From a virus, in the IMG/VR virus record IMGVR_UViG_3300045919_000425, positions 1 through 33,198 of that record: a DNA stretch of 33,198 nucleotides, one strand, 5' to 3'. Numbering within the stretch: position 1 is the first letter of the stretch; the number at the start of each line of letters is the position of its first letter. This document shows, piece by piece, positions 12,201-19,008 of the stretch. A program made the position numbers and the translations under genes. The notes beneath the pieces are model-generated. The model did no database searches. It was given only the letters and a program-made list of their open reading frames with translations, and was not told the DNA's origin.

Positions 12201-12570
12201 CGTGTCCTAGTACGATAGGACACTAGCAAACTAGTATTTCCATGTACTAGTTTAGAATTTCGGAGTTTGATTTTGGCCTTGCGATTTCCCTAGGGAGAAA
12301 ACAGACTCAACCAACCTCAAAATCACCACACTAATAATATCAATCACTTACCTTTTCAACCAACTAAAAAGATTCACAACCGCTCTCAACCCCTAGGAGG
12401 AAAATCGCTCGGTATGATTTCCTACGGAGCGATCCGAGCACGAAAGCTTTCTTTTATACGAATCTAGTAATATTAGAGACTTATAAAAGAAGGAAGAATT
12501 TTCTTAAAACCTCTTGCGATTTCCCTAGGGAGAAAACTAGCATGAGGAGGTTTTTGACAATTTTCTCCGA
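12201..12570. repeat. Non-coding stretch with 25-bp direct repeat and hairpins
   Basis: A 25-bp sequence beginning CTTGCGATTTCCCTAGGGAG occurs at 12278-12302 and 12513-12537. Between them lie ATCGCTC/GAGCGAT (about 12403-12432) and TTCTTTTATA (12449-12458) / TATAAAAGAA (12482-12491). Near 12203-12221 is GTCCTA/TAGGAC, and CTAGTAC units like those at 3210 recur. No gene is seen. It may hold further small RNAs or binding sites. Confidence 0.6.
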
Positions 12571-12575
12571 GACTC

Positions 12576-12604
12576 TTGACTTCTAGTAAAACCTAGGATA
12601 GTAT
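12576..12604 (+). promoter_or_regulatory. Cassette promoter 6
   Basis: TTGACT (12576-12581), 17 bp, TAGTAT (12599-12604). The left half of the inverted repeat is intact but the right half is changed (TAGTAAAA), so operator control may be weaker. The leader to the first gene is only about 100 nt, with a small GAGG/CCTC hairpin at 12627-12643. Confidence 0.82.
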
Positions 12605-12711
12605 TTATATATGGGTAGTAGGGAATGAGGGATAGCACGCCTCCACTGACAAAAAGATTAAGTGCCTCGAACGCCATAAGAAACAGAGCAACCAACTTTT
12701 TAGGAGACAAC

Positions 12712-12957
12712 ATGAACGCTTATGAGCTATCCATCAGGATTACAGAAATTAACAACCAGATTGAGTCATCTAAGGCTCGGATCGCTAACTTTAGCAGTAA
12801 GAAGCTACATGGGACTGCGCAAAGGATTATTGAGAATAAGATCATAGAGCTTAAGGGATTAATTATTAGCTTACGAACTGAGCATATTAAAGTCATGACA
12901 GAGCTTTGTAATGAGCTTGGCGCAACATACATCCCAAATCGGGGGATGTATGCCTAA
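12712..12957 (+). CDS. Small coiled-coil protein
   Basis: An 81-residue protein starting MNAYELSIRITEINNQIES. The start ATG 12712 follows TTTTTAGGAGACAAC; a longer frame beginning at a TTG or GTG-type start near 12625 would cover the untranslated leader and is rejected. Nearly all helix, with heptad-like ITEINNQIESSKARIANF and IIENKIIELKGLIISL. Function unknown. It overlaps the next gene by 8 bases. Confidence 0.65.
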   Translation: MNAYELSIRITEINNQIESSKARIANFSSKKLHGTAQRIIENKIIELKGLIISLRTEHIKVMTELCNELGATYIPNRGMYA

Positions 12958-13333
12958 TGTACTAGTTTATAGGGTTGAGGATAGGAACGGAATTGGTCCC
13001 TTTCAGTCTGAGCTTTTGGGTGAAAGTGCGTGCTTTCAATTACGATCCCACATGGGAGGTCTTCCGACACCTAGATCGGAAGGGTTTAGGCTGATACCTG
13101 ATTCATCCCTGTTTGATAATTTGATTTGCGGTTGCGGATCTTTGGAGGATCTCCAGTCTTGGATACCGTATGATGTAGTTGATGATTTGGATTCTTTGGG
13201 GTTTAGGTTGATTACTTACAGTATAGAATTTGATCCCTTAGCAATTGAGATAAAACAATCTCAAACTGTATTTAATAGGAATTTAGCTACAAAGGTTGGC
13301 TCTTCTCCAGTTTACGAGATCTACTCTTATTAG
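12950..13333 (+). CDS. Phage protein of the YRVEDxxGxGPF type
   Basis: A 127-residue protein from ATG 12950 (MPNVLVYRVEDRNGIGPF). From memory, phage and prophage proteins of this type share an opening Y+vEd..G.GPy, a Pro-rich loop (here LPTPRSEGF), and a block GCGSLEDLQSWIPYDVVDDL followed by LGFRLITYSI. The pattern fits well although no function is known. It has a GGGGG ribosome site overlapping the previous gene. The opening also resembles 6542 and 10412. Confidence 0.68.
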   Translation: MPNVLVYRVEDRNGIGPFQSELLGESACFQLRSHMGGLPTPRSEGFRLIPDSSLFDNLICGCGSLEDLQSWIPYDVVDDLDSLGFRLITYSIEFDPLAIEIKQSQTVFNRNLATKVGSSPVYEIYSY

Positions 13334-13341
13334 GAGGTTTT

Positions 13342-13572
13342 ATGAGAACTTACATTGACGCATTTGCGGTTTCCTATTCTGATACTTCTCAATCTGGCTT
13401 AACTGAGGTTTCCATCAAAACAAACGGTAAAGAGAGTCGTTCTTATTTTGATGACTTTAACGAGGCGGCGGAATATGCCTTATCCCTAGGCAGAACTTGT
13501 ATGTATGCGGTAGAACAATACATTGTCTCTGTGGAGACTACCCGGGAGCTTTTCAACCAACACTTAGGATAA
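13342..13572 (+). CDS. Unknown small protein
   Basis: A 76-residue protein, alternating strands and one helix (FDDFNEAAEYALSLGRT). The F.df.eA..yA pattern is again of the strands-then-helix kind found in families A and AP2. Spacing of 8 bases from the previous gene and a clear TTAGGAGGTTTT site. No known function. Confidence 0.62.
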   Translation: MRTYIDAFAVSYSDTSQSGLTEVSIKTNGKESRSYFDDFNEAAEYALSLGRTCMYAVEQYIVSVETTRELFNQHLG

Positions 13573-13582
13573 GGAGATTATT

Positions 13583-14026
13583 TTGAAGCTCATACATCTA
13601 TCTGCTAATAATTACAAATTTAAGGGTAGGATTGATTACAGGAATGTAAACGCTATTAGTGCTATTATTGGCGATGTTCTTTTGGAGAAGGTGAGTGCTC
13701 TTTATGATTTTAATGCCGTTTATGTGTCTACAACGATTACGGTTCAAGGGTTATCAAATACCACCATTACTAGAAAGATCTGCTTTGAAATCCAGAAAGC
13801 CCTTAAAGAGAAGTCAAATGTGCGTGTGTCTTTCGGTATCTTCAGTGAAAGCAGCTCTTTGACTGTTAGCTTGAAAGCTACTAAGCGCCTTGCTGATATG
13901 GCTCCGTCTAATTTACTACCTAGAAATAATGGGATTGTGAATGCTGATATAGTTCCTAGCACTTGGAATGAAGTAGCTAATGAGTGCGTTACGAACTATT
14001 ACGCTTCATTAGGGGTTTGTTTGTGA
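13583..14026 (+). CDS. Unknown 147-aa protein
   Basis: Uses TTG at 13583, placed 8 bases after AAGGAGA. The protein is mixed alpha/beta with a helical part (ICFEIQKALKEKSNVRV) and strands VRVSFGIF and SLTVSLK. Last gene of cassette 6, just before promoter 7. Not recognised. The minus-strand frame inside it is a shadow. Confidence 0.62.
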   Translation: MKLIHLSANNYKFKGRIDYRNVNAISAIIGDVLLEKVSALYDFNAVYVSTTITVQGLSNTTITRKICFEIQKALKEKSNVRVSFGIFSESSSLTVSLKATKRLADMAPSNLLPRNNGIVNADIVPSTWNEVANECVTNYYASLGVCL

Positions 14027-14050
14027 TTCGGTAAATAAGCGCTTAATCTC

Positions 14051-14079
14051 TTGACTTGTAGTTAACACTATGTTACTCT
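14051..14079 (+). promoter_or_regulatory. Cassette promoter 7 (diverged)
   Basis: TTGACT (14051-14056), 17 bp, TACTCT (14074-14079). The repeat reads CTTGACTTGTAGTTAAC, one outer base of the right arm changed. The leader is short and consists of two hairpins: GAAGC/GCTTC (14088-14103) at the 5' end and GAGAAC-CTTA-GTTCTC (14112-14127) just before the ribosome site. Confidence 0.75.
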
Positions 14080-14146
14080 TTTTATAGGAAGCAATGAAGC
14101 TTCAAAGAACAGAGAACCTTAGTTCTCAACAATTTAAGGAGAGAAC

Positions 14147-14380
14147 ATGCTAAGCGAATTAAAGACAGGCACACTAGTAGAGTTAGGCGATGGTTCTACT
14201 GCAATGATTATGCGTAAGAAGAAAAGCAAGAGTATGTTTAAAGATATCTTCCCTTGGGTTATTAGTTTCGTTAAAATGGGAGATACCAAAGTCCAGGTAA
14301 GGAGTTTGAAAGAAGACGGTAGCGCCTTTAAGCTAGCTAACGGATCATTTAGTGAATTCTCAATTGTGAAGGTAAAATAG
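14147..14380 (+). CDS. Small SH3-like basic protein
   Basis: A 77-residue protein, strand-rich (LKTGTLVELGDGSTAMIMRK, later TKVQVRSLKEDGSAFKL) with a lysine cluster RKKKSKSMFK. The KTGTLV start matches the small barrels at 5135 and 17141. Sits behind promoter 7. The next 120 bases hold no gene. Confidence 0.6.
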   Translation: MLSELKTGTLVELGDGSTAMIMRKKKSKSMFKDIFPWVISFVKMGDTKVQVRSLKEDGSAFKLANGSFSEFSIVKVK

Positions 14381-14502
14381 CAACTTCAAATCGAATTTGT
14401 CCCTAGTGTTAGTATCAACCAACGATTTACCTAGCCTTAAATCGCCCTAAAACGATTCATTGTACTTATTATTGATATTACTGTATAACTTTAGGAGATG
14501 GT

Positions 14503-14556
14503 ATGAAAATTAAGGAGATCGTCTTAAGTGAGAGATTTAAGGACTATCGATGTTAG
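14503..14556 (+). CDS. 17-residue leader peptide candidate
   Basis: ATG 14503 after TTTAGGAGATGGT opens MKIKEIVLSERFKDYRC and stops at TAG 14554-14556, overlapping the start of the next gene by 7 bases. The good ribosome site belongs to this peptide, so the following gene is probably translated by coupling. Confidence 0.45.
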   Translation: MKIKEIVLSERFKDYRC

Positions 14557-14768
14557 AAGATATTAAGGAGCAACTGGTAAGATCTGAATACGCCTTTGTT
14601 GATTCGAAGGATGTTCTTTGGTTGTTTTATCAAGACGGAACTATCAAGTACGAACTCGTTCGATTTCTTGAAGCCCGATTTGAGCATGAAGGGCTAACGA
14701 TAAGAAAAGCAAGGTTGCAGGGACTATCTGACAGATTCACGGTATGGATTTTATCAGTAGAGCCTTAA
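14550..14768 (+). CDS. Unknown small protein
   Basis: A 72-residue protein (MLEDIKEQLVRSEYAFVDSK). It contains WLFYQDGTIKYELV, which looks like the DG-hairpin motif of the minus-strand array, but here it is central and the helix block is missing, so kinship is doubtful. Its start lies within the preceding leader peptide. Confidence 0.58.
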   Translation: MLEDIKEQLVRSEYAFVDSKDVLWLFYQDGTIKYELVRFLEARFEHEGLTIRKARLQGLSDRFTVWILSVEP

Positions 14769-14778
14769 TGGAGGGATT

Positions 14779-14907
14779 ATGGAAGACTTAGAAATAGAAA
14801 CCTATGAAGACTATCTACCGCTGCATGTATCTGAAATGTTAGACGATTTTGAGGATCTCGATGACGATTTTGAGGATCTCGATGACGATTTTGAAGATGA
14901 CGAATAA
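14779..14907 (+). CDS. Very acidic 42-aa repeat protein
   Basis: ATG 14779 after GGAGGGATT encodes 42 residues, beginning MEDLEIETYEDYLPLHVSEM. It then has three copies of the unit DDFEDLD, coded by 21-bp tandem repeats from about 14836. It has almost no basic residues. Very acidic small phage proteins sometimes act as DNA mimics (Ocr, Arn are known cases), but this is shorter and only the charge supports the comparison. Copy number may vary by slippage. Confidence 0.6.
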   Translation: MEDLEIETYEDYLPLHVSEMLDDFEDLDDDFEDLDDDFEDDE

Positions 14908-14924
14908 CCTAGCAGGGAGATATT

Positions 14925-15200
14925 ATGACAAATGAATTAGCAGGTCTTATCTGGGGCATTCACGAGAACAATAAGGCGCAAAGTGCAGTCTTTACGGTCT
15001 GGCTTACTGAGGTGATTGATAAGCCTTCTTTCTATACGCTAACGTACGTAGACACTCAAGCTCTATATGAAAGGCCGTTCCTGTTGGTTGATTCTGCAAC
15101 AATTAAAGTTACTGTGTCGTCTGAGGACCTTTTACAATTTATTGACTCATGCACTGCCAAAGGTATTACATTGAATATTGAGCATAAAAAGAGTGTGTAG
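14925..15200 (+). CDS. Unknown small protein
   Basis: A 91-residue protein (MTNELAGLIWGIHENNKAQS), alpha then beta (SAVFTVWLTEV, FYTLTYVDT, TIKVTVSSEDLLQFIDSC). Ribosome site GGGAGATATT. It leads into a run of small membrane proteins. Function unknown. Confidence 0.62.
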   Translation: MTNELAGLIWGIHENNKAQSAVFTVWLTEVIDKPSFYTLTYVDTQALYERPFLLVDSATIKVTVSSEDLLQFIDSCTAKGITLNIEHKKSV

Positions 15201-15207
15201 GAGATTT

Positions 15208-15483
15208 ATGTTTGACTTTCTTATTATCCTGTCCCTGGTTTTAATGTCATTACCGTTATTTGAATTAATGTTAACCGTATTTGGTTGTTTTGTGGAGATA
15301 AGTCTAGGTCTTACGGTTTTCCTATTTGTTGCCGGGACAATAATGTTTATAACCACATGCACAGCCTACGAGGAACAACGAATCAAGCTAATTACTACAG
15401 AATGCACATTTAAGCAAGGTCATATTAAAAAGTTGCGCAATGATAATATTTGCTTATCAACTGATGGAAGGATACTCGAATAA
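15208..15483 (+). CDS. Small membrane protein
   Basis: A 91-residue protein starting MFDFLIILSLVLMSLPLFEL. I take ATG 15208 (after TAGGAGATTT) rather than an in-frame ATG inside the preceding gene. Two membrane segments are visible (residues 3-30 and 33-53), followed by a polar, partly basic tail. The stop overlaps the next start as TAATG. Confidence 0.68.
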   Translation: MFDFLIILSLVLMSLPLFELMLTVFGCFVEISLGLTVFLFVAGTIMFITTCTAYEEQRIKLITTECTFKQGHIKKLRNDNICLSTDGRILE

Positions 15484-15620
15484 TGCTTTACTGGTTAATC
15501 GTTTTAGTTTTAATTCCATTAACTGTTATTGTTGGTTGTGCAATTGGCTTTCTGTTTATCTGTTTTATTGCTGGCCTTATTCACCCAAAGAAGGAGATTA
15601 AACATGAAAACTCAAAATGA
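15483..15620 (+). CDS. Small membrane protein (45 aa)
   Basis: ATG 15483 overlaps the previous stop. The protein is MLYWLIVLVLIPLTVIVGC plus AIGFLFICFIAGL and a short basic tail: one long or two short membrane helices. The end overlaps the start of the next gene, whose ribosome site lies inside it. Confidence 0.6.
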   Translation: MLYWLIVLVLIPLTVIVGCAIGFLFICFIAGLIHPKKEIKHENSK

Positions 15621-15792
15621 TTTTAGTGGGTTAAATGAGTCCGAGATCCGGACTATTTCTATTGAGAGTGCGGAACGTTACTTGCGTTCAAAATACACCA
15701 ATGAACCACATTTACTTTATGCTGTCAAACCATTAACAAATAAAGATACCGCTCACTTAGAGCAAATCAACCAACGACTTAAGAAGGATTGA
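15604..15792 (+). CDS. Unknown small soluble protein
   Basis: A 62-residue protein starting MKTQNDFSGLNESEIRTIS. The ATG at 15604 follows AAGAAGGAGATTAAAC, which fixes the start; a longer frame reaching back to 15529 would duplicate the membrane gene in another frame. Helical, polar. Function unknown. Confidence 0.62.
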   Translation: MKTQNDFSGLNESEIRTISIESAERYLRSKYTNEPHLLYAVKPLTNKDTAHLEQINQRLKKD

Positions 15793-15873
15793 CAACTAGG
15801 AATTTTCTTGCTAGATTAGTTATAGGAGAATTTAAAGCTAGATTCTCTCATTAACCAATTTAAGGAGTTCTTC

Positions 15874-16401
15874 ATGAAAAACTTACTCGCTTCTTTGATA
15901 TGCCTTCTTCCAATAGCCGCACTTGCGACAACCTTATCACCTTCAGAGCTAAGAACAAGAGCGATCAACCAGATTCAAGGCCAAGCGACCGAAACGGGCT
16001 TTATCGCAAATATGTCTGAAGAAAACATCAAGGGCGTTATGGAGGCGATACAACCAACACCAATGAAACCTAAAGTGTATGGCGAGCTATCATGCGCCGC
16101 TTACGTAGTACGTAACAAGGTAGCAATCCCCATAGAAGGGCTGACGTTATCTGTAGATTTAGCTTCATTTGATAATGATGTTCAACGTAATGTAAGTTCT
16201 TTCGAGATTTACATGATCCACAAGTACAACTTAGGTAGCTCAAAAATTATTCATAAGACAGCACAGATAACAGCGACTCAAAGAAAAATACTAAAAACTA
16301 AGAACAAAGATATTTTCTTTATAGACTGGATCGCTCATGACTCCTCGGGCTATAAAGCGACCATGGTTTGCTACTGGTCAAAAAATAAACTCATAAAATA
16401 A
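15874..16401 (+). CDS. Secreted/periplasmic protein
   Basis: A 175-residue protein with a classical signal peptide: MKNLLASLICLLPIAALA with cleavage after ALA. The mature part has two Cys (ELSCAAYVV and MVCYWSKN) that may form a disulphide, and strands in between. The end KATMVCYWSKNKL resembles MKIQCTWTKNLQY of the secreted protein at 16851, so the two are likely paralogues. Periplasmic phage proteins often act in superinfection exclusion or envelope modification, which is only a possibility. It is preceded by TTTAAGGAGTTCTTC. Confidence 0.7.
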   Translation: MKNLLASLICLLPIAALATTLSPSELRTRAINQIQGQATETGFIANMSEENIKGVMEAIQPTPMKPKVYGELSCAAYVVRNKVAIPIEGLTLSVDLASFDNDVQRNVSSFEIYMIHKYNLGSSKIIHKTAQITATQRKILKTKNKDIFFIDWIAHDSSGYKATMVCYWSKNKLIK

Positions 16402-16413
16402 TTTCATAATCAC

Positions 16414-16442
16414 TTGACTTCTAGTTAAGACTCGTGTAGTAT
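16414..16442 (+). promoter_or_regulatory. Cassette promoter 8 with partial class A leader
   Basis: TTGACT (16414-16419), 17 bp, TAGTAT (16437-16442), with the perfect CTTGACTTCTAGTTAAG repeat. The roughly 110-nt leader contains GTGG-GTTAATCA-CCAC (16477-16492) followed by AAATAACACGA, very like leader 1 at 4052-4080. The rest of the class A core is missing. Confidence 0.83.
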
Positions 16443-16555
16443 ATAAACAGGGAGAAGAGAAGGGTAAAAGCCGAGTGGGTTAATCACCACAGTAAATAAC
16501 ACGATGGCTTCAAGCTTCAAGCCCCGAACCGATAATTAACTTTAAGGAGAGTCTC

Positions 16556-16627
16556 ATGTTCACAATCATCATCGCAATCACAGTTGTCTCAATGCTAGGA
16601 ATCGGGATCTACGGGAGCACAAAATGA
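16556..16627 (+). CDS. Micro membrane protein (23 aa)
   Basis: ATG 16556 after TTTAAGGAGAGTCTC, encoding MFTIIIAITVVSMLGIGIYG and three more residues, a single membrane helix. Stop overlaps the next ATG as ATGA. The excellent ribosome site and overlap argue that it is translated. Confidence 0.6.
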   Translation: MFTIIIAITVVSMLGIGIYGSTK

Positions 16628-16749
16628 TAATAGCTCTTTACTTTCTAATAAACGCACCACTGCTAGCTTATTTAGTCCTCACTGAGCGTTGGTTGACAGT
16701 TTCCCTAGCTTTTATCTTAAATGTGATTTTAGTTATTTACTATTTTTAA
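16624..16749 (+). CDS. Small membrane protein (41 aa)
   Basis: ATG 16624 overlaps the previous gene. Two hydrophobic segments (MIIALYFLINAPLLAYLVL and WLTVSLAFILNVILVIYYF) separated by TER, so a helical hairpin. Size and topology would also fit a small holin, but nothing specific points there and the lysozyme is far away. Confidence 0.6.
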   Translation: MIIALYFLINAPLLAYLVLTERWLTVSLAFILNVILVIYYF

Positions 16750-16758
16750 GGAGCTTCA

Positions 16759-16854
16759 ATGCTAACCGTAATCATCCTTATGGGCGTTCTATTTACTGGA
16801 GTCTACTTCTTCCTTCGCTCCGTTGACAACTGCAATAAAAGGATTTCAAAATGA
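16759..16854 (+). CDS. Micro membrane protein (31 aa)
   Basis: ATG 16759 after TTTAAGGAGCTTCA, encoding MLTVIILMGVLFTGVYFFLR then a polar tail SVDNCNKRISK. One helix with positive-inside tail. ATGA overlap with the secreted protein downstream. Confidence 0.6.
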   Translation: MLTVIILMGVLFTGVYFFLRSVDNCNKRISK

Positions 16855-17171
16855 AAGTAATCATCGCAACCGTTTTAGCTCTTGCCTCTCATGCTTACGC
16901 TTACTCTAAGCAATTACAAGGGCAGGCAATGTGCCAAAGTTCCGATAATGAGGCTATTGTGAACATTTATAGCCCTATCACTAAATTGACTCCGAAGGAA
17001 GTTCAAGCTTTTGTTAATAAAACAGCACGAACCTATGGAGTGGACACAGTAGATCAATCAACAGTGATCAAAAGCAACGGAGCATTCGAGCAATCATTTT
17101 TCTTGTCTAACTCTATTACATCCTACGCTATGAAGATTCAATGCACATGGACAAAAAACTTACAATACTAA
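16851..17171 (+). CDS. Secreted/periplasmic protein
   Basis: A 106-residue protein with signal peptide MKVIIATVLALASHAYA (cleavage after AYA). Two Cys in the mature part (GQAMCQSS and KIQCTW) parallel those of 15874, and the C-terminal YAMKIQCTWTKNL resembles YKATMVCYWSKNKL, so a shortened paralogue is likely. It closes a micro-operon with three tiny membrane proteins, suggesting an envelope-located complex. Confidence 0.68.
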   Translation: MKVIIATVLALASHAYAYSKQLQGQAMCQSSDNEAIVNIYSPITKLTPKEVQAFVNKTARTYGVDTVDQSTVIKSNGAFEQSFFLSNSITSYAMKIQCTWTKNLQY

Positions 17172-17623
17172 GGAGAATTAAATTAAAAATAGGTACAGTT
17201 GTTAGAGTAGCCGCTCCTGATTTGGGATATTATAATATGACGGGTGTAGTATATGAACAGGGTTACATTACTGATGTATTACTAGTTGACGCTGGGGTTA
17301 TAGTATCTTTCAGAAAGGATGATTTAGAACCCTATAATAAAAGACTTATAGCTCTTGATGGTAAATTGGAAGTAATTGCTCGCTGGCTAGACGGTGAACC
17401 CATAGAATACCTTGTAGGTGACAGATGGAAGGTAGCGAAGTACTCGGACGACTTATTGTCCATACTCAAACAGCATGACTTGAGAATACAAGAGTCGGAG
17501 AAGTTCCAATGGGTTTTTGATAACGGGCATGGCAAAGAGCTAACCAACGGTTACTACACCGAGGAAGATATTAAGGAACGAAACCCAAACAGTAAAGTGT
17601 TTATCAAAATACCTAACTCATAA
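17141..17623 (+). CDS. Unknown protein with N-terminal SH3-like part
   Basis: Up to 160 residues. After a short start the protein reads KIGTVVRVAAPDLGYYNMTG with further strands, an SH3/KOW-like look shared with 5135 and 14147. A helical part (LLSILKQHDLRIQESEKFQW) and FDNGHGKELTNGYYTEEDI follow. The start is uncertain. ATG 17141 or 17147 overlaps the secreted protein without a good ribosome site, whereas AAGGAGA at 17170 would favour a non-ATG start near 17180. Confidence 0.6.
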   Translation: MHMDKKLTILRRIKLKIGTVVRVAAPDLGYYNMTGVVYEQGYITDVLLVDAGVIVSFRKDDLEPYNKRLIALDGKLEVIARWLDGEPIEYLVGDRWKVAKYSDDLLSILKQHDLRIQESEKFQWVFDNGHGKELTNGYYTEEDIKERNPNSKVFIKIPNS

Positions 17624-17637
17624 ACTCAGGAGGTTAA

Positions 17638-17883
17638 ATGCTAGCCCAATTTAAGGATCGTGAATCGGTAACTTTCTGGTTGCCCATCACCACCGATCTT
17701 GTACTAGCTCTTGATAACTTGTTGGTTGAGAATTCTATCAGTGTGCCAGTGAGTAAAATCAGAGCGCAACTTAATAAGCTAAGCTTGAATGAGATCTACT
17801 ACCGACTATTAAGCAGTAGGGATAACTGGACTCTCTTAACCCCTAGGGAAATTATCAAGCTAAGGAAGCTAGCACAACCCTAG
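17638..17883 (+). CDS. Unknown small protein
   Basis: An 81-residue protein (MLAQFKDRESVTFWLPITTD), mainly helical (LALDNLLVENSIS, ISVPVSKIRAQLNKLSLNEI), with the end TLLTPREIIKLRKLAQP. Ribosome site AGGAGGTTAA. Last gene of the plus-strand region, followed by a terminator. Not recognised. Confidence 0.62.
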   Translation: MLAQFKDRESVTFWLPITTDLVLALDNLLVENSISVPVSKIRAQLNKLSLNEIYYRLLSSRDNWTLLTPREIIKLRKLAQP

Positions 17884-17899
17884 AGAGAAGTCAAGGACA

Positions 17900-17953
17900 G
17901 GAACTACCTTGCGACAAAATGAAAGTTCCATAGTTTTTTCTTTCTGGGGATGG
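17900..17953 (+). terminator. Terminator ending the plus-strand region
   Basis: GGAACT (17900-17905) pairs with AGTTCC (17934-17939), followed within five bases by a run of six T and then CTTT. The loop is long, so strength is uncertain. The remaining 120 bases to the methyltransferase hold no gene. Confidence 0.5.
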
Positions 17954-18072
17954 CCGGTAGCCCCACCCACGAATTTTCTAAAAATTTTGAAATATTGGGC
18001 TGTTGATAAATAAGGATAACTTTCCTACCAGAAACTCAACCAACTCTCAATCCAATCTTTTCCTTCGCCTCA

Positions 18073-18609
18073 TCAGAGTTCCCATACTAAAACTGCATCC
18101 AATCCATTATTAAACTCAATCGTTCTTGTTGGCTTTACGAGATCTATCCAATACTGGAGTGGTAAAAGCCTTTCATCTCCAAAGGAGGGTGTCTTCCATC
18201 CTTCGAGTGGTACATAATGTACAACCTTCTTAGCAGTGAATCTCTGTCTATGGATAATCCGCTTAATATCTTCATCGTTGAAATGTTCCAAAACTCCATG
18301 AGAGAAGATTATGTCTGGCTCATTGTCTACATATTGGAAGTTCAGAATACTTCCTTGAACTAAGTCAATCTTGCGATCTCCAATATTAACCCTAGCTAAA
18401 TTCAGTTGCTCTGGACATAAATCAAAAGCCGTGTGCTTTTTCCTACTTTTATGGTAAACAATCTTTGATATTGTCGCTATTCCACAGCCTTCTTCACTGA
18501 TATGATTAAGCGAGTGTAATTCGTCGATGAAGGCTTTGTACTTTATCTTACAATGTGCAGGATAAGAATCACCAACTCGTTTCTTGTAATACTCTGACCA
18601 TTCACTCAT
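18073..18609 (-). CDS. Class I SAM-dependent methyltransferase
   Basis: A 178-residue Rossmann-fold methyltransferase. Motif I is EEGCGIAT (39-46), motif II acidic residue in TAFDLCPEQLNLA (Asp63), then LVQGSILNFQ and motif IV-like EPDIIFSHGVLEHFNDEDI (97-115). The late KKVVHYVPLEGW and GDERLLPLQYWIDL resemble the SAM-dependent family acting on small molecules or RNA caps; the HGVLEHF signature is the general UbiE/Methyltransf_11 type rather than a DNA methyltransferase (no DPPY/NPPY). Substrate unknown. It is the last gene of the minus array. Confidence 0.83.
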   Translation of the reverse strand: MSEWSEYYKKRVGDSYPAHCKIKYKAFIDELHSLNHISEEGCGIATISKIVYHKSRKKHTAFDLCPEQLNLARVNIGDRKIDLVQGSILNFQYVDNEPDIIFSHGVLEHFNDEDIKRIIHRQRFTAKKVVHYVPLEGWKTPSFGDERLLPLQYWIDLVKPTRTIEFNNGLDAVLVWEL

Positions 18610-18655
18610 TTAATCATCCTCCAACACCCAAGGTGCCTCATATTGTACACACGCC

Positions 18656-18970
18656 TCAGATTCTTTTTGGTCGATACTTTGGACGGTATAAGTTAATAAC
18701 CTTACCGTCGATATAAATAAGGGTTAGCTTGATAAGTGTTCCTGTAACGCCCGGATTACAAAGAAAAAGAGGCTCATGTGTCGATAGAACATTCTCGATC
18801 AGATAATTAACGATCTTATCACCCTTATCGCCTACTCTTCGTACAAGGCATGGCTGCTGTGTTTCTTCATTAAATATCTCAAAAATCTCATCTGTAAAAT
18901 CAAGCTGATAGAAAACGCAACATGGGATTCTACCATCGCAATCAATCTCTTCAAGACGGTACCAATTCAT
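18656..18970 (-). CDS. DG-hairpin family protein
   Basis: A 104-residue member. Aromatic start MNWYRLEEIDCD, helix block GDKIVNYLIENVLSTHEPLF, then KLTLIYIDGKVINLYRPKYR. The RPKYRP tail is shared with 21499 (LYHPNYK) and with the frameshifted copy at 21153 (WNPNYNPKK), making these three a subgroup. Confidence 0.72.
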   Translation of the reverse strand: MNWYRLEEIDCDGRIPCCVFYQLDFTDEIFEIFNEETQQPCLVRRVGDKGDKIVNYLIENVLSTHEPLFLCNPGVTGTLIKLTLIYIDGKVINLYRPKYRPKRI

Positions 18971-19008
18971 TCAAAGCCTCCTTTCTGTATTCCTTATCTG
19001 ACACTCCA

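Noticed and set aside
14550-14768. The FYQDGTIKYE segment as a DG-hairpin family member on the plus strand
   Set aside because: The motif is central instead of C-terminal, and the helix block and CPLYL strand are missing.
16624-16749. The 41-aa membrane hairpin protein as a holin
   Set aside because: Only size and hydrophobicity fit; it is 13 kb from the lysozyme and groups with secreted proteins under a different promoter.
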